Positions 14,393-29,342 of a stretch of 64,000 bases of DNA are shown here, in pieces. This stretch comes from Anaeramoeba ignava (Eukaryota > Metamonada > Anaeramoebidae): NCBI GenBank assembly GCA_028826165.1, contig JAPDFW010000099.1, positions 124,001 through 188,000 on the forward strand, in the 5' to 3' direction. The translations under genes were made by a program, and so were the position numbers. The notes beneath the pieces are model-generated. The model was not told where the DNA came from and did no database searches. It saw nothing but the letters and a program-made list of their open reading frames with translations. Position 1 is the stretch's first letter; every line of letters starts with the position of its first letter.

Positions 14393-14731
14393 ATGAATCC
14401 TTGGAGAATTGATCCTATTCAATTAATTATTGGATTTCCAAAAGAGAAATCTCGTCTTGAATTTTTAAGAATATTGAATTTGTCCAATTATTCAAATGAA
14501 TCAAATAAAGTAAATCAATCAAATCAAATAAATGAATCAAATAAAGTAAATGAATCAAATCAAATAAATCAATCAAATCAAGTAAATCAATCAAATCAAA
14601 CAAATCAAATAAATCAAACAAGTGAAAAAAAGGAAAAAAGAAAAGAAAGGAAAAAAAGGAAAAAATATCACAAAAAGAAAAAAATCAAAAAACAAAAACA
14701 AAAACAAAAAAATAGGACAATCCTTAACTAA
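14393..14731 (+). CDS. hypothetical small protein, low-complexity tail
   Basis: From ATG at 14393 the frame gives a non-repetitive start, MNPWRIDPIQLIIGFPKEKS followed by RLEFLRILNLSNY. A (S/E)NQ(I/V)NQSN repeat and a very basic Lys/Arg/Gln tail follow. No family is recognised. The repeat part could instead be an intron: GTAAAT sites occur near 14510, and the frame ends just after an AATAG acceptor-like site at 14712-14714. The real extent is uncertain. Confidence 0.4.
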   Translation: MNPWRIDPIQLIIGFPKEKSRLEFLRILNLSNYSNESNKVNQSNQINESNKVNESNQINQSNQVNQSNQTNQINQTSEKKEKRKERKKRKKYHKKKKIKKQKQKQKNRTILN

Positions 14732-14822
14732 ATACTTTAAATTTAATTTTTTGTTTTGACAAAATAAAATTATTCAAAAAAAATCCACTTTTTTGTTTCA
14801 AATACAATTTTTAATTTGATTT

Positions 14823-15464
14823 AATTTAAATAATTTTGTTTTTTTATAAAATATAAATGGATAATTATTAATTTACTTTAAATTCCAAGAAGAATCCCAT
14901 TTTTTTGTTTTTTCAATCTATTTAAATTTAATAATGAAATAATGAATAAATAATAAATTAAATAAATTAAATATTAAAAATACATCTTTTGTTGAAATTT
15001 TTTTAATTGCAATTTTTAATCTACAATAAACAGAAACAGCATTCTATTTTAATTATAATCAAGAAAGAATAAAAAAGGATAATTTTAATTATAATAATTA
15101 TTATTTCTGAAATAAATAAATTTACAATAACAGAATTAAGTTCAAGATTAAGTAAAGAAGCTATTTGTTGAATACTTAATCTTTCGTCATGTGTAACAAA
15201 TATTTGATATAAAAGTTTTTCAAAATAATCATCTGATGTTCTATTCATTACAAAATTTTTAAGTGGAGGAATTTTATTTTATTTTATTTAATTTAATTTA
15301 TTAATTAAATTTTGTTTTGTAAGTTTTCTTAAATATTTTTTATTATATATAAAAAACTAAAAGAAAAGGAAATAAAAATATACTTGTTATATAATCTGTT
15401 GATTCAACAGGTACTTTTGTATAAATAAATCCTTTAGAATAAAGAAAATGAATTGAATCAAAAT
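14823..15464 (-). pseudogene. partial duplicate of FAM91A1 exons 5-8
   Basis: This is a near-identical copy of 18471-19124, in the same orientation and about 3.65 kb away. It covers the 3' part of exon 5 (FLYSKGFIYTKVPVEST), all of exon 6 (NRTSDDYFEKLLYQIF), exon 7 (NAVSVYCRLK), exon 8 and the introns between. It lacks the rest of the gene. The exon 6 acceptor AG at 18924-18925 reads AA in the copy (at 15272-15273), so it could not be spliced the same way. The copy sits directly upstream of the EF-hand gene. A non-functional segmental duplicate is the simplest reading. Confidence 0.85.
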
Positions 15465-15610
15465 TAAATTCAAATGAAAATGAAAAAAAAAGGAACAATT
15501 TTTTGTCAAATATTTAATCTGTAATTTCAATCAATTAATCAAAAAAAAAATTAATTAAAAATAATTCAACTTGAAATTGATGTTATTTTTTGATACATAA
15601 TTAATTTTAG

Positions 15611-16734
15611 TAACCCTGAAGAACCACTAAATATTATCAAAATTATGAAAGAAATTCTTGAATTTTCAACAAGTGATTCAAATCAACAAATTACTATTCT
15701 TTTTAATTCTTGGAATTTGTAATTCAATTAAATCTAATTTATTTAAATTCAATTAAATCTAATTTATTTAAATTCAAATTTTAGGAATGAAAACAAAATA
15801 TTGGATAAAGATCAATTAGATAAACTTATTCAAGATATATATTTCTTAATTAATTGTTTAGAATTCAAAAAATTTGTTGGAAATATTAATGATTATATAG
15901 AAAATTTAAATCAAGAATATAAAGATAAATTTTATAAAGGAATTCAACAATTATTTCCAAAAAAAGAGATTGATGAAAAAATTGATAATTTGTTTAAATA
16001 TTTAAATTTAAAAGAAGATGAAGGAATTAATTTAAAAAACTTTCAAGAATATTGTGATAAAAATCCAGAAAATTTTGTGATTGAATTTTTAAATGCAATT
16101 AAATTGTTATTAAATCAAACATTTGAAGGATTTTTTATAACTGAAATTCCAACAAAATTAAAAAAATCAACTAAAATTGAAAATGAAATTGAAAAAGAAA
16201 TGATAAATTTAGAAGAAAGAATTAATCAATTAAAAATTGAAAATCAAAAGAAATTCACCAAATCATATCAAATACTAAATATAGATTGATTGAATTAGAA
16301 GAAGAAAAAGAAAAATACATTGAAAAATTAAAAGAAGAAAAAGAAGATTATGAAAAAAGAATTAAAAATTTAGAACAAAAATTAGATCAAATATTAAATA
16401 TTCCATCTCCAAAAAAAGGAGATATTGTTGAGTTTCAATTTTATAAAGGATTTTACATTAATTTTGAAAAAAGATTAATTTTACATCAAGTTGATATAAC
16501 AGAAACTATTTTTGGTTCACCTTCAAAAAATTTAAAAGGAAAAATTATTAATTATGAAGAAAAAGAAGTGAAAGTAAACTTAAAATTCCAAAATCAAATT
16601 TTTTTATTATTTTATTAATTAATTTTCTTTTATTTTTTTATAATAATAAAAATAAAAATAATAAGTTTGATAATTATTGTTGGCCTAAATGTTCTAAATA
16701 TTATGAAGTTTATTGCAAATCATTAAATAAATAA
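15611..16734 (+). CDS. EF-hand-like coiled-coil protein, 5' end uncertain, one frame break
   Basis: Proposed exons: 15611(?)-15718, 15785-16573 and 16666-16734. The first exon follows an acceptor-like TTTTAG; the first in-frame ATG is at 15645. Splicing TGGAATTT to GAATGAAAAC makes LFNSWNLNENKILDKDQL, a degenerate EF-hand loop. A second loop-like segment is FKYLNLKEDEGINLKNFQEY. A coiled coil follows, broken near 16246: removing one base from the A/G-rich stretch continues it as KEIHQIISNTKYRLIELEEE. The C-terminal part (KKGDIVEFQFYKGFYINFEK) joins a last exon ending NYCWPKCSKYYEVYCKSLNK. Calcium binding is doubtful because acidic ligands are few. The upstream FAM91A1 duplicate may have removed the original 5' end. 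Confidence 0.6.
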
Positions 16735-16778
16735 TTTAAAAATAAAAATAATTTTGAATTTTGAATTTTGAATTTTAT

Positions 16779-20829
<4,051 letters not shown>

Positions 20830-22680
20830 ATTTTTTAATTATTAAAAAAAAAATGAAAAAATGAATTTTTTAATTTGGAAATTGTTTTTTATTTTTGAAT
20901 TTATTTTCCTCAATTTTTTTTTCTTCTTTAATTATTATTTTTTCCAATAAAACCAAAACCAAAAATTGATTTCATTATTAAAGAACATCTATCTATCTTT
21001 TTTTTTGATTAAAAAAAATATTTATTCTTCAGCACTTTTTTTCCTATCAATAATCCTTATACAATATTTAAAATCCTAATTTATTTTTCTTCTTTTCTTT
21101 GCTACAAAATTTTTATAATTCTCAAATTAATTATTTCTAAATTGAAAAAATTTTCTAATTCTCAAATTAATTTTTGGATATATTATCAAATTAATGAAAT
21201 AATGAAAATTTTGAAGAACATAATTATAAGAACATAATTTAAATTATTATAAATCCATGTAAGAACTAATAATATTTGATTTCTTAAATCCATTATTAGT
21301 TCTTCCTTCTTGAGCTTTCTTCTTTTGATTATTCTAGGATTTTTCATTCTTGAATTTTCAAATTTCTCAATAATTTCTTCAAAAAATTTCCTTTCTTTCT
21401 CCTTTCCTTAAACAATTAAAAATTGTTTGATTTTTTCATCACTTTTTGATAAAGATTGAGATAATCCATTTTCTTCTTTTTTTTTTTCATATAGAAAAGA
21501 AGATTTTTGTGAATAAAATTATAATTATTTTTTTAAACTAATTTCTATTTGAAATATGTATTCTAGTATGTGTATTGTCTTCAAAATAATTCAATTCCAA
21601 AAAAAAAATTAATTAATTAATTAAACTTATTCTTCATTCCATTTTAATTGAGATATAAAAACTCAAATAAGATAATTTCTCCACATATTCTTGCATTTGG
21701 AACATACATTATCAATCAAGAAGTTCGTTTATTCAGATAAGGTTGTGAATGAATAAGAATTAATTAATTAATCTCGATCCAAGATCTTTGATTAAAGTTT
21801 CTAGTTTTTTCCCTTTAGAAACTTCTCGACATCAATAATTGTGAGATGAAAATCTTTTTTTTTTTTAGGAAATCCTTTTCTTTATATATTTTCTTTCATT
21901 AAGAAAATCATCAATATTATCCTTTTTTTTTTCCTTTTTTTTTCCTTTTTTTATCCTTTTTTTTTCCTTTTTTTTGCAACTTTTTTTTGATATGATCTTA
22001 TGATTTGAATGAACAAAAATTAGGGAAATAAACATGACTTCCTTTTCAATGCTCTAAACAACTCAATACTTTATTTTGGAATTGTTTCACATTTTTTGAA
22101 GGAAAATATGAATCGTTTGATCTAGGAAACTAAATGATTCAGAAATTAATTTTTAAAGGGAAAACTTTTTAATGTTTTATCGAGAATTCCATTTTTGGTT
22201 ATTCACAATGGAATATAGAATAAAACAGTTTTTATTCTTTAATTTTTTCCTATTTTGAATTTGAGTTATTTTTATTGAGAAATTATTACTTAAGATAAGT
22301 GATTATAGATTTTCTTCATATTTTTTTGATTCCAAAAATAATAATTTTTATTTGTAAACTATGAATCTAACAATTCCAATTTTCGAAAAGTAAATCCTTG
22401 AGTTAAAGTAAAAAAGATTTAATATATTTTTATCTTCTAATATTTTTGATTTTTTTTTCAATTTGTAGGGAATTAAGGATAATATTTATTTATGATTGAA
22501 TTTTATTTTTTATTAATGATAGGATTTTGATCAACTATTTATAAATATAAATAAATAAAATCCAATTATTAATCAAAAAAAAAATCTGTTTTAAATTCAA
22601 ATTCAAATTTAATAATTACAGAAAAAAACAAATTTTTTTTTTGGGAATTTTCAAATCTATAAATAGATATCAATTAAATA
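20830..22680. other. 1.85-kb gene-poor block of mostly non-repetitive sequence
   Basis: This stretch lies upstream of FAM91A1. Unlike most spacers here it is largely not simple repeat and includes mixed-composition DNA (about 21.0-22.5 kb). No frame longer than about 60 codons was found, nor a recognisable domain or RNA. It could be decayed coding or mobile-element DNA, or hold non-coding RNA. Confidence 0.5.
21261..21304. repeat. perfect 13-bp inverted repeat, 18-base loop
   Basis: AAGAACTAATAAT at 21261-21273 is the exact reverse complement of ATTATTAGTTCTT at 21292-21304. A perfect stem with C/G content stands out in sequence this AT-rich. It could form a hairpin in RNA or DNA; its role is unknown. 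Confidence 0.7.
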
Positions 22681-22689
22681 AATTATTTA

Positions 22690-23090
22690 TTGTTTATTTT
22701 TAATTCATTTTTAAATTAATTTGGATAATAAAACCTTTTTATAAATTTTATAAATAAATTATTTTATATTTTATTTTTAGTTTTTATTATTTAAATTTTT
22801 GATTAAATTTATATTAAAAATGTTCAAATTATTTTATTGATTGTTTAATAATAAAAATAAATAATAAAATTATATTTTATATTAATAATTTATTTCAAAA
22901 TGATTTATAATTTAAAATTAATTATAATATTATTATTTAATATTATTTTATTTTTGGAAGTAAAATTAATTAAATTTGATTTTTTTTGATTTAAAATTAT
23001 ATTGATTTTTAATTCATTTTTAAATTAATTTGGATAATAAAATCTTTTTATAAATTTTATAAATAAATTATTTTATATTTTAAATAACAT
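22690..23090. repeat. two copies of an approximately 90-bp AT-rich unit
   Basis: A segment near 22697-22785, with TTCATTTTTAAATTAATTTG followed by GATAATAAAA(C/T)C, recurs near 23008-23085 with few differences. The copies lie about 312 bp apart. They precede the larger 144-bp array. No coding content. Confidence 0.6.
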
Positions 23091-23189
23091 TTTCTCTTTA
23101 TTTTTTTTTATATTTTTGTTTTTAAAATTTTTATTTAATTTTCTTTTCTTTTTTTTAATTTAAAAAAAAAATAAAAAAAAATGAAAAAA

Positions 23190-24064
23190 GTTTTTAAATC
23201 CTTTTCTTAATTAATTTTATTGCAAAATAATAAATCAATTATTATTAAAAATAAGTAAAATAATAAATAAATTATTTTAATTAATTTTATATCTTTATTT
23301 TAATAATTTTAATTTATTATTAATAATAAAAAGTTTTTAAATCATTCCTTAATTAATTTTAATGCAAAATAATAAATCAATTATTATTAAAAATAAGTAA
23401 AATAATAAATAAAATATTTTAATTAATTTTATCTCTTTATTTTTAATAATTATAATTTATTATTAATAATAAAAAGTTTTTAAATCCTTTCTTAATTAAT
23501 TTTAATGCAAAATAATAAATCAATTATTATTAAAAATAAGTAAAATAATAAATAAAATATTTTAATTAATTTTATTTCTTTTATTTTTAATAATTTTAAT
23601 TTATTATTAATAATAAAAAGTTTTTAAATCATTTCTTAATTAATTTTAATGCAAAATAATAAATTAATTATTATTAAAAATTAAGTAAAATAATAAATAA
23701 AATATTTTAATTAATTTTATATCTTTATTTTTAATAATATTAATTTATTATTAATAATAAAAAGTTTTTAAATCATTCCTTAATTAATTTTAATGCAAAA
23801 TAATAAATTAATTATTATTAAAAATTAAGTAAAATAATAAATAAAATATTTTAATTAATTTTATATCTTTATTTTTAATAATTTTAATTTATTATTAATA
23901 ATAAAAAAGTTTTTAAATCATTTCTTAATTAATTTTAATGCAAAATAATAAATCAATTATTATTAAAAAATAAGTAAAATAATAAATAAAATATTTTAAT
24001 TAATTTTATATCTTTATTTTTAATAATATTAATTTATTATTAATAATAAAAAAGTTTTTAAATC
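23190..24064. repeat. tandem array, approximately 144-bp unit, six copies
   Basis: The landmark GTTTTTAAATC starts at about 23190, 23333, 23476, 23620, 23764, 23909 and 24054, giving spacings of 143, 143, 144, 144, 145 and 145. Each unit also holds TTAATTAATTTTAATGCAAA and a TTTATTATTAATAATAAA palindrome-like end. The array stops about 90 bp before the RCC1-BTB gene A start. Confidence 0.9.
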
Positions 24065-24123
24065 CTTTTTTTCTTCCATTCTTTTTCAAATTCTCAATTA
24101 AAAAATTATTTAAAATCCCAAAA

Positions 24124-24154
24124 TTTTTTTTTCATTTTTTTTTCTTTTTTAAAA
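24124..24154 (+). promoter_or_regulatory. pyrimidine-tract initiator-like element of RCC1-BTB gene A
   Basis: A T-run with a single CA, another T-run with one C, then AAAA directly before the ATG. The same arrangement precedes gene C (38454-38483) and, looser, gene B. Likely transcription-start or 5' leader context (inference). Confidence 0.5.
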
Positions 24155-25906
24155 ATGAATGATTGTTTATTTTTTGGAAGAAATTATCAACCAACTCTTA
24201 TCAGAAATAAATCATATGAAATAACAAAACCAATTCAATTTAAATTTGAAAATGAAAAACAAATTAAACAAATTTCATCAGGAAGTTATTCAATAATTTT
24301 CCTTTTCAAAAATGGAAAAGCAATAGAATATTTAAATGAAAATGATTTAAAACAAAATCCTTCAAAAATCCAAATTGAAGAAAATATTCAAAAAATAACT
24401 GTTGGTTTTCAAAATGAAGCTATTTTAACAATAGAAGGAAATGTATTTGCCAAAGGAAAAGATATTAATCCAAATAATCCAAAAGAATTTATCAATATTT
24501 CATCATTAATTGAAGATACAAATGATAAAATAATTGAAGATATTGTTTCTGGACACAGTTCGATTTACTTATTAACTTCAAATCAAAATGCTTATGGAAT
24601 TGGTTCAAATCAAAATGGTCAACTTGGTTTTGATTCTGAAACACTTAATGAAACACAAAAGCCAATTTTAATAATGAAAAATGTTTCTAAAATATTTTCA
24701 GGAAATACTTCGAATTCTATTTTTCTCTTAAATTCAAATCAAGAATTATTTGGATGCGGAAATAATAAATTTGGCCAACTTGGACTAGGAGAATCAAGAA
24801 GAAAAATAAAAATCCAAAAATTAACACAATTACAAAATATTCCAAAAGGCAAAATAATTGATATTCAATGTGGATCGACTCATTCAATAATGTTGATTGA
24901 AAATGAAAATCAAAATCAAAATCCAAAAAGAAAACTTTATTCATGTGGAAATTATGAATATAATGGACTTGGCCAACATGCTGAAAAAAGTTATGAATTT
25001 ACTGAAATCAAATTAACTTTATTCGAAAATGATTATATTATTGATTTTTCTGTTGGAAATGCTCATACTTTGATTTTAACTTCCCATTTAAAATTAATTG
25101 GTTTTGGAGGTAATTTATTTGGTCAATTAGGAACTGGAAAGACAAATCGGAGTCAATTAATTCCAATTCAAATTGAACTTCCTAAATTAAGATTTAATAA
25201 AGATATTTCTAGTTATCATATTTCTTGTGGATATCGAAATTCATTTATTTATTATTCTCCTTTTTCTTTTTCCAATCTTGAAGAAGATTTGATAAAATTA
25301 TTTGAAAGAAAAGAATTTTGTGATATTTCATTTAAAACCAAAAATGGAGAAATAATCAAAGCTCATAAATTAATATTAAAATATAGATTAAATCAAAATC
25401 AAAATAAAATTGAAAAACTTCAAGAAATTATTTCAAAAAAATCAATTAAAGAATCAAATCAAATATTTGAAATGATTTATTCAAATAATTCTAAAATAAA
25501 TCCAAAATTATATTCAGAAATTAAAGAAATTATAAATTCAAATGAAAAAATTGAAGAAACAATGAAAAGAATTTATTTAAATGAAAATGAAAATGAAAAA
25601 GATTTTATAATTGAAAGAAAAGAAAAGAAATATAAATTTCCTAAATTAATATTAATAATGAGAAGTGAATTATATCGAGGAATGTTTTTATCTGTAACTG
25701 AAGATAAATCAAATAAAGTTACAGATTATAGTGAATTAAGTAATAAATCATTTCAAATATTTGAATATTGGATTTATTCAAATAAAATTAAAGAAGGAAT
25801 TCAAATTACACAAGAAATTATTGATGAAATTCAAATTGGAATTGATTATTTTCAATTAAATCAAACATATCCAAATTTATTTGATTTATTAATTAACAAA
25901 TTTTAA
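24155..25906 (+). CDS. RCC1-repeat / BTB domain protein (gene A)
   Basis: Single-exon gene, 583 residues. Residues 1 to about 375 form RCC1-type propeller repeats, shown by AYGIGSNQNGQLGFDSE, LFGCGNNKFGQLGLGE, YSCGNYEYNGLGQ and LIGFGGNLFGQLGTG. The C-terminal part holds two BTB-like segments: FCDISFKTKNGEIIKAHKLI, and DFIIERKEKKYKFPKLIL with MRSELYRGMFLS. RCC1-BTB proteins are often adaptors for cullin-3 ubiquitin ligases or trafficking factors. The partner here is unknown. Genes B and C at 36.7 and 38.5 kb are close paralogues, so this is a local family. The start matches that of gene C (MNEILFFG) and follows the shared T-tract. Confidence 0.92.
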   Translation: MNDCLFFGRNYQPTLIRNKSYEITKPIQFKFENEKQIKQISSGSYSIIFLFKNGKAIEYLNENDLKQNPSKIQIEENIQKITVGFQNEAILTIEGNVFAKGKDINPNNPKEFINISSLIEDTNDKIIEDIVSGHSSIYLLTSNQNAYGIGSNQNGQLGFDSETLNETQKPILIMKNVSKIFSGNTSNSIFLLNSNQELFGCGNNKFGQLGLGESRRKIKIQKLTQLQNIPKGKIIDIQCGSTHSIMLIENENQNQNPKRKLYSCGNYEYNGLGQHAEKSYEFTEIKLTLFENDYIIDFSVGNAHTLILTSHLKLIGFGGNLFGQLGTGKTNRSQLIPIQIELPKLRFNKDISSYHISCGYRNSFIYYSPFSFSNLEEDLIKLFERKEFCDISFKTKNGEIIKAHKLILKYRLNQNQNKIEKLQEIISKKSIKESNQIFEMIYSNNSKINPKLYSEIKEIINSNEKIEETMKRIYLNENENEKDFIIERKEKKYKFPKLILIMRSELYRGMFLSVTEDKSNKVTDYSELSNKSFQIFEYWIYSNKIKEGIQITQEIIDEIQIGIDYFQLNQTYPNLFDLLINKF

Positions 25907-25910
25907 TTCA

Positions 25911-26630
25911 AATTTAAAATTAAAATTAAAATTAAAATTAAAATTAAAATTAAAATTCAAAATTAAAATTAAAATTAAAATTAAAATTAAAATTAAAATT
26001 AAAATTAAAATTAAAATTAAAATTAAAATTAAAATTAAAATTAAAAATTAAAATTAAAATTAAAATTAAAATTAAAATTAAAATTAAAATTAAAATTAAA
26101 ATTAAAATTAAAATTAAAATTAAAATTAAAAATTAAAATTAAAATTAAAAATTAAATTAAAAATTAAAATTTAAATTAAAATAAAATTAAAAATCAAAAA
26201 TCAAAATTAAAATTAAAATTAAAATTTTAAAATTATTTTAAAATTTTACTTTTTAAAAATTAAAATTCGTAAAATTCAATAAAAATAAAAAAAAAATTAA
26301 AATAAAAATAAAATAAAATTAAAATTAAAAAAATAAAATTAAAATAAATAAATAAAATTAAAAAAAATAAATAAAAATTAAAATTAAAATTAAAAATAAA
26401 TTAAAAATTAAAATTAAAATTAAAATTAAATTAAAATTAAAATTAAAATTAAAATAAAAAAAAAATTAAAAAAAAATAAAATAAAATTAAAATAAAATTA
26501 AAAATCAAAATAAAAATAAAAATTAAAAATAAAATTAAAATTAAAATTAAAATTAAAATTAAAATTAAAATTAAAATAAAATTAAAAATAAAAATTAAAA
26601 AATTTTAAAATTATTTTTATTTTTTTTTTA
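25911..26630. repeat. AAAATT microsatellite and degenerate A-rich tract
   Basis: Starts a few bases after the gene A stop. Nearly pure AAAATT hexamers run to about 26150, then AAAATAAAATTAAA variants. An equivalent tract follows gene C and invades the end of gene B. Confidence 0.85.
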
Positions 26631-26689
26631 CTTTTGATTAAATTCGTTATTCAATAAAAATAAAAAGTGGAATAAAAATAAATAAAAAT

Positions 26690-27445
26690 AAATATATATA
26701 AATATATATAAATAACCTAGATAAATGAAATTAAAAAATAAGAAGAAAAAAATAAATTTAAATTAAATTAAATTAATTAATCCTAAATAATTATAATTAA
26801 ATAAAAGTGGAATAAATATAAAGTGGAATAAAAATAAATAAATAAAAATATAAATAACCTAGATAATAAATAAAAAAAAAGAAGAAAAAATAAATTAAAT
26901 TAATTAAAAAATAATTAAAAAGTGGAAAAATAAATTAAAATTTAAATTAAATTAATTAATCCTAAATAATTATAATTAAATAAAAGTGGAATAAATATAA
27001 TTAAAAAGTGGAATAAATAAAAATAAATAAATATATAAATATATATAAATATATAAATAACCTAGATAAATGAAATTAAAAAATAAGAAGAAAAAAATAA
27101 ATTTAAATTTAAATTTAAATTAATTAATCCCAAATAATTATAATTAAATAAAGTGGAATAAATATAAAGTGGAATAAAAATAAATAAATAAAAATAAAAA
27201 TAAAAATAAATAAATATAAATATATAAATAACCTAGATAAATGAAATTAAAAAATAAGAAGAAAAAAATAAATTAAAATTAAATTAAATTAATTAATCCT
27301 AAATAATTATAATTAAATAAAAATGGAATAAATAAAATAAATAAAATAAAAATAAAAAAATATAAATATATATAAATAACCTAGATAAATGAAATTAAAA
27401 AATAAGAAGAAAAAAATAAATTAAATTTTAAATTAAATTAATTAA
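26690..27445. repeat. irregular tandem array ending at the tRNA gene
   Basis: Five diverged units carry ATAACCTAGATAA (about 26711, 26853, 27057, 27227 and 27375), a following GAAATTAAAAAATAAGAAG, then AATTAATTAATCC(T/C) and AAAGTGGAATAAA. Spacings are about 142, 204, 170 and 148. The last unit reads TTAATTAATCCC and runs straight into the tRNA. Confidence 0.8.
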
Positions 27446-27518
27446 TCCCGGGTAGCTCAGTCGGTAGAGCGTTTGGCTTTTAACCAAAATGTCGTCGGTT
27501 CGAGCCCGGCCTCGGGAG
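27446..27518 (+). tRNA. tRNA-Lys, anticodon TTT
   Basis: Complete 73-base cloverleaf. The acceptor stem TCCCGGG pairs with CTCGGGA (one G-U), followed by discriminator G. The D stem is GCTC/GAGC with loop AGTCGGTA. The anticodon stem is TTTGG/CCAAA with loop CTTTTAA, giving anticodon TTT. The variable loop is ATGTC. The T stem GTCGG/CCGGC encloses TTCGAGC. No intron and no encoded CCA, as in eukaryotic nuclear tRNA genes. The internal A and B box regions (TAGCTCAGTCGG and GGTTCGAGCCC) are intact. It would decode AAA/AAG, the abundant Lys codons here. Confidence 0.97.
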
Positions 27519-27521
27519 TTA

Positions 27522-27530
27522 TTTTTTTTT
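27522..27530 (+). terminator. RNA polymerase III terminator of tRNA-Lys
   Basis: A run of nine T residues begins four bases after the tRNA end, and a second T-run follows within 10 bases. This is the standard Pol III stop signal. Confidence 0.9.
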
Positions 27531-28260
27531 AGTTATTTTTTTTTATTTTTATTTTTTTTTTTTTATTTTTGTTTTATTTTTATTTTAATTTAAAGAAAAA
27601 AAAAGTGGAATTTAATTTAATTCTCCAAAAAAAAAATTTTTTTCCTTTTTCTTCTTATTTTTATTTTTTTATTATTTAAATCAAAATCAAAAATAAAAAT
27701 AAATTTGGAATTAATTTAATTTTCAAAAAGAAATAATTTAGAATTTAGAATTTAAAAATTCAAAAATTCAAAAATTCAAATTTTTAAAAATAAAATAAAA
27801 GAATTAAAAGAAAATAAAAATTTTTAAAAATAATTTCTTTTTCTTTTTCTTTTTCTTTGAAATTTTTTTTTGTTAAGATTGATTTAAAATCAAAATGGAA
27901 ATTTAGGGAAAATTTTCCTTAAATTTAAAAATTAATTTTGAAATGTTCAATAATAATTTTTTTTTTGTTGAATTAATTTGAATTGAAAATATCCTTTTTT
28001 TTTTTTAATAAATTAAAATTGATTTATTAATAAAAATAAGAACAAAACAAAACAAAAAATTGATTTATTTATTTAAATTACAAAAATCAAAAAATTTTTC
28101 AATTTTCATTAGAAACAGAATTTATTCATAAAAATATCATTTTATTAAATTCTCTAAAAAATTTCAAATAATAATAATAATTTTATTAAATAAATGTGAT
28201 AAAATTAAATTTTCAATATTTAAATTTAATCGAAAAAAAAGGAAAATATTATTTATTTTG
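27531..28260. other. AT-rich intergenic DNA, no gene seen
   Basis: T- and A-tracts with no repeat of note and no sizeable frame. The motif AAAAGTGGAATTT occurs near 27602 and 28262, matching units of the array before the tRNA. Confidence 0.6.
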
Positions 28261-28299
28261 AAAAGTGGAATTTGTGTTAATTTATTTTATTTCATAATT

Positions 28300-29040
28300 T
28301 AAAATAGAAATTAATTATAATTTATTTATAATTTATTTTTAAAATATATCAAAATATTTATAAAATTGATTAATATCTTAATATTTATTATTTTAATTTC
28401 TATATTTTATTTATTAAATATTTTAATTTATTTTATTTCAAAAATTTAAAATGGAAATTATTTATAATTTATTTTATAATTTTAAAATATAACAAAATAT
28501 TTATAAAATTGATTAATATCTTAATATTTATTATTTCAATTTCTATATTTTATTTATTAAATATTTTGATTTATTTTATTTATAATTTTAAAATTTATTT
28601 TAATTTATTTTTAAAAATATCAAAATATTTTAAAATTGATTAATATAATTAATAATTTAATTTTTATATTTTTATTTAAAATATTTTATTTATTTTATCC
28701 CAAAATTTAAAATTTATTATAATTTATTTATAATTTATTTTTAAAATTATATCAAAATATTTATAAAATTGATTAATATCTTAATATTTATTATTTCAAT
28801 TTCTATATTTTATTTATTAAATATTTTGATTTATTTTATCCCAAAATTTAAAATAGAAATTATTTATAATTTATTTATAATTTATTTTAAAATTATATCA
28901 AAATATTTATAAAATTGATTAATATCTCAATATTTATTATTCCAATTTTTATATTTTATTTATTAAATATTTTGATTTATTTTATTTCATAATTTAAAAT
29001 GGAAATTAATTATAATTTATTTATAATTTATTTTTAAATT
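28300..29040. repeat. tandem array, approximately 128-146-bp unit, five copies
   Basis: The landmark AAAATTGATTAATAT starts at about 28362, 28504, 28632, 28765 and 28911. Units share CAAAATATTTATAAAATTGA and TATTTTATTTATTAAATATT. The sequence differs from the 23-kb and 46-kb arrays. The array lies upstream of the ankyrin-BTB gene. Confidence 0.85.
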
Positions 29041-29342
29041 ATAAATTTATTGTTATTTCTTTTCTCAAATTTTTTTTTCCTTTTTTTTGTTTAAATAAAA
29101 AATAAAAAGTGGAATTTGATCAAAAAAAAAAGGAATAAAATAAAATAAAATAAAAAATTGGATTATGTCACTCATTTTTTAATTTATTTTTTTTAATTAA
29201 AATTAATTTAAATTGAATGATGTCATTCATTTTTATTTTATTGATTTAAAAGAAAAAAAAAAGAATAAAATTTTTTTCATTTTTTTCATTTTTCTTTCTT
29301 TTTTTTTCTTTTAAATTTGTTTAAAAATAAAATTTTTAAATA

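Noticed and set aside
14393-14731. Treating the SNQINQ region as a proven coding repeat
   Set aside because: It has donor- and acceptor-like ends and could be an intron; kept only as a low-confidence hypothetical gene.
23190-24064. Regularly spaced repeats as a CRISPR-like array
   Set aside because: The units are continuous tandem copies without unique spacers, and the genome is eukaryotic.
29150-29260. Near-palindromic GAATGATGTCATTC as a bZIP/CRE-type site before the ankyrin gene
   Set aside because: The palindrome is imperfect and seen once, with a partial repeat nearby; too little to call a regulatory site.
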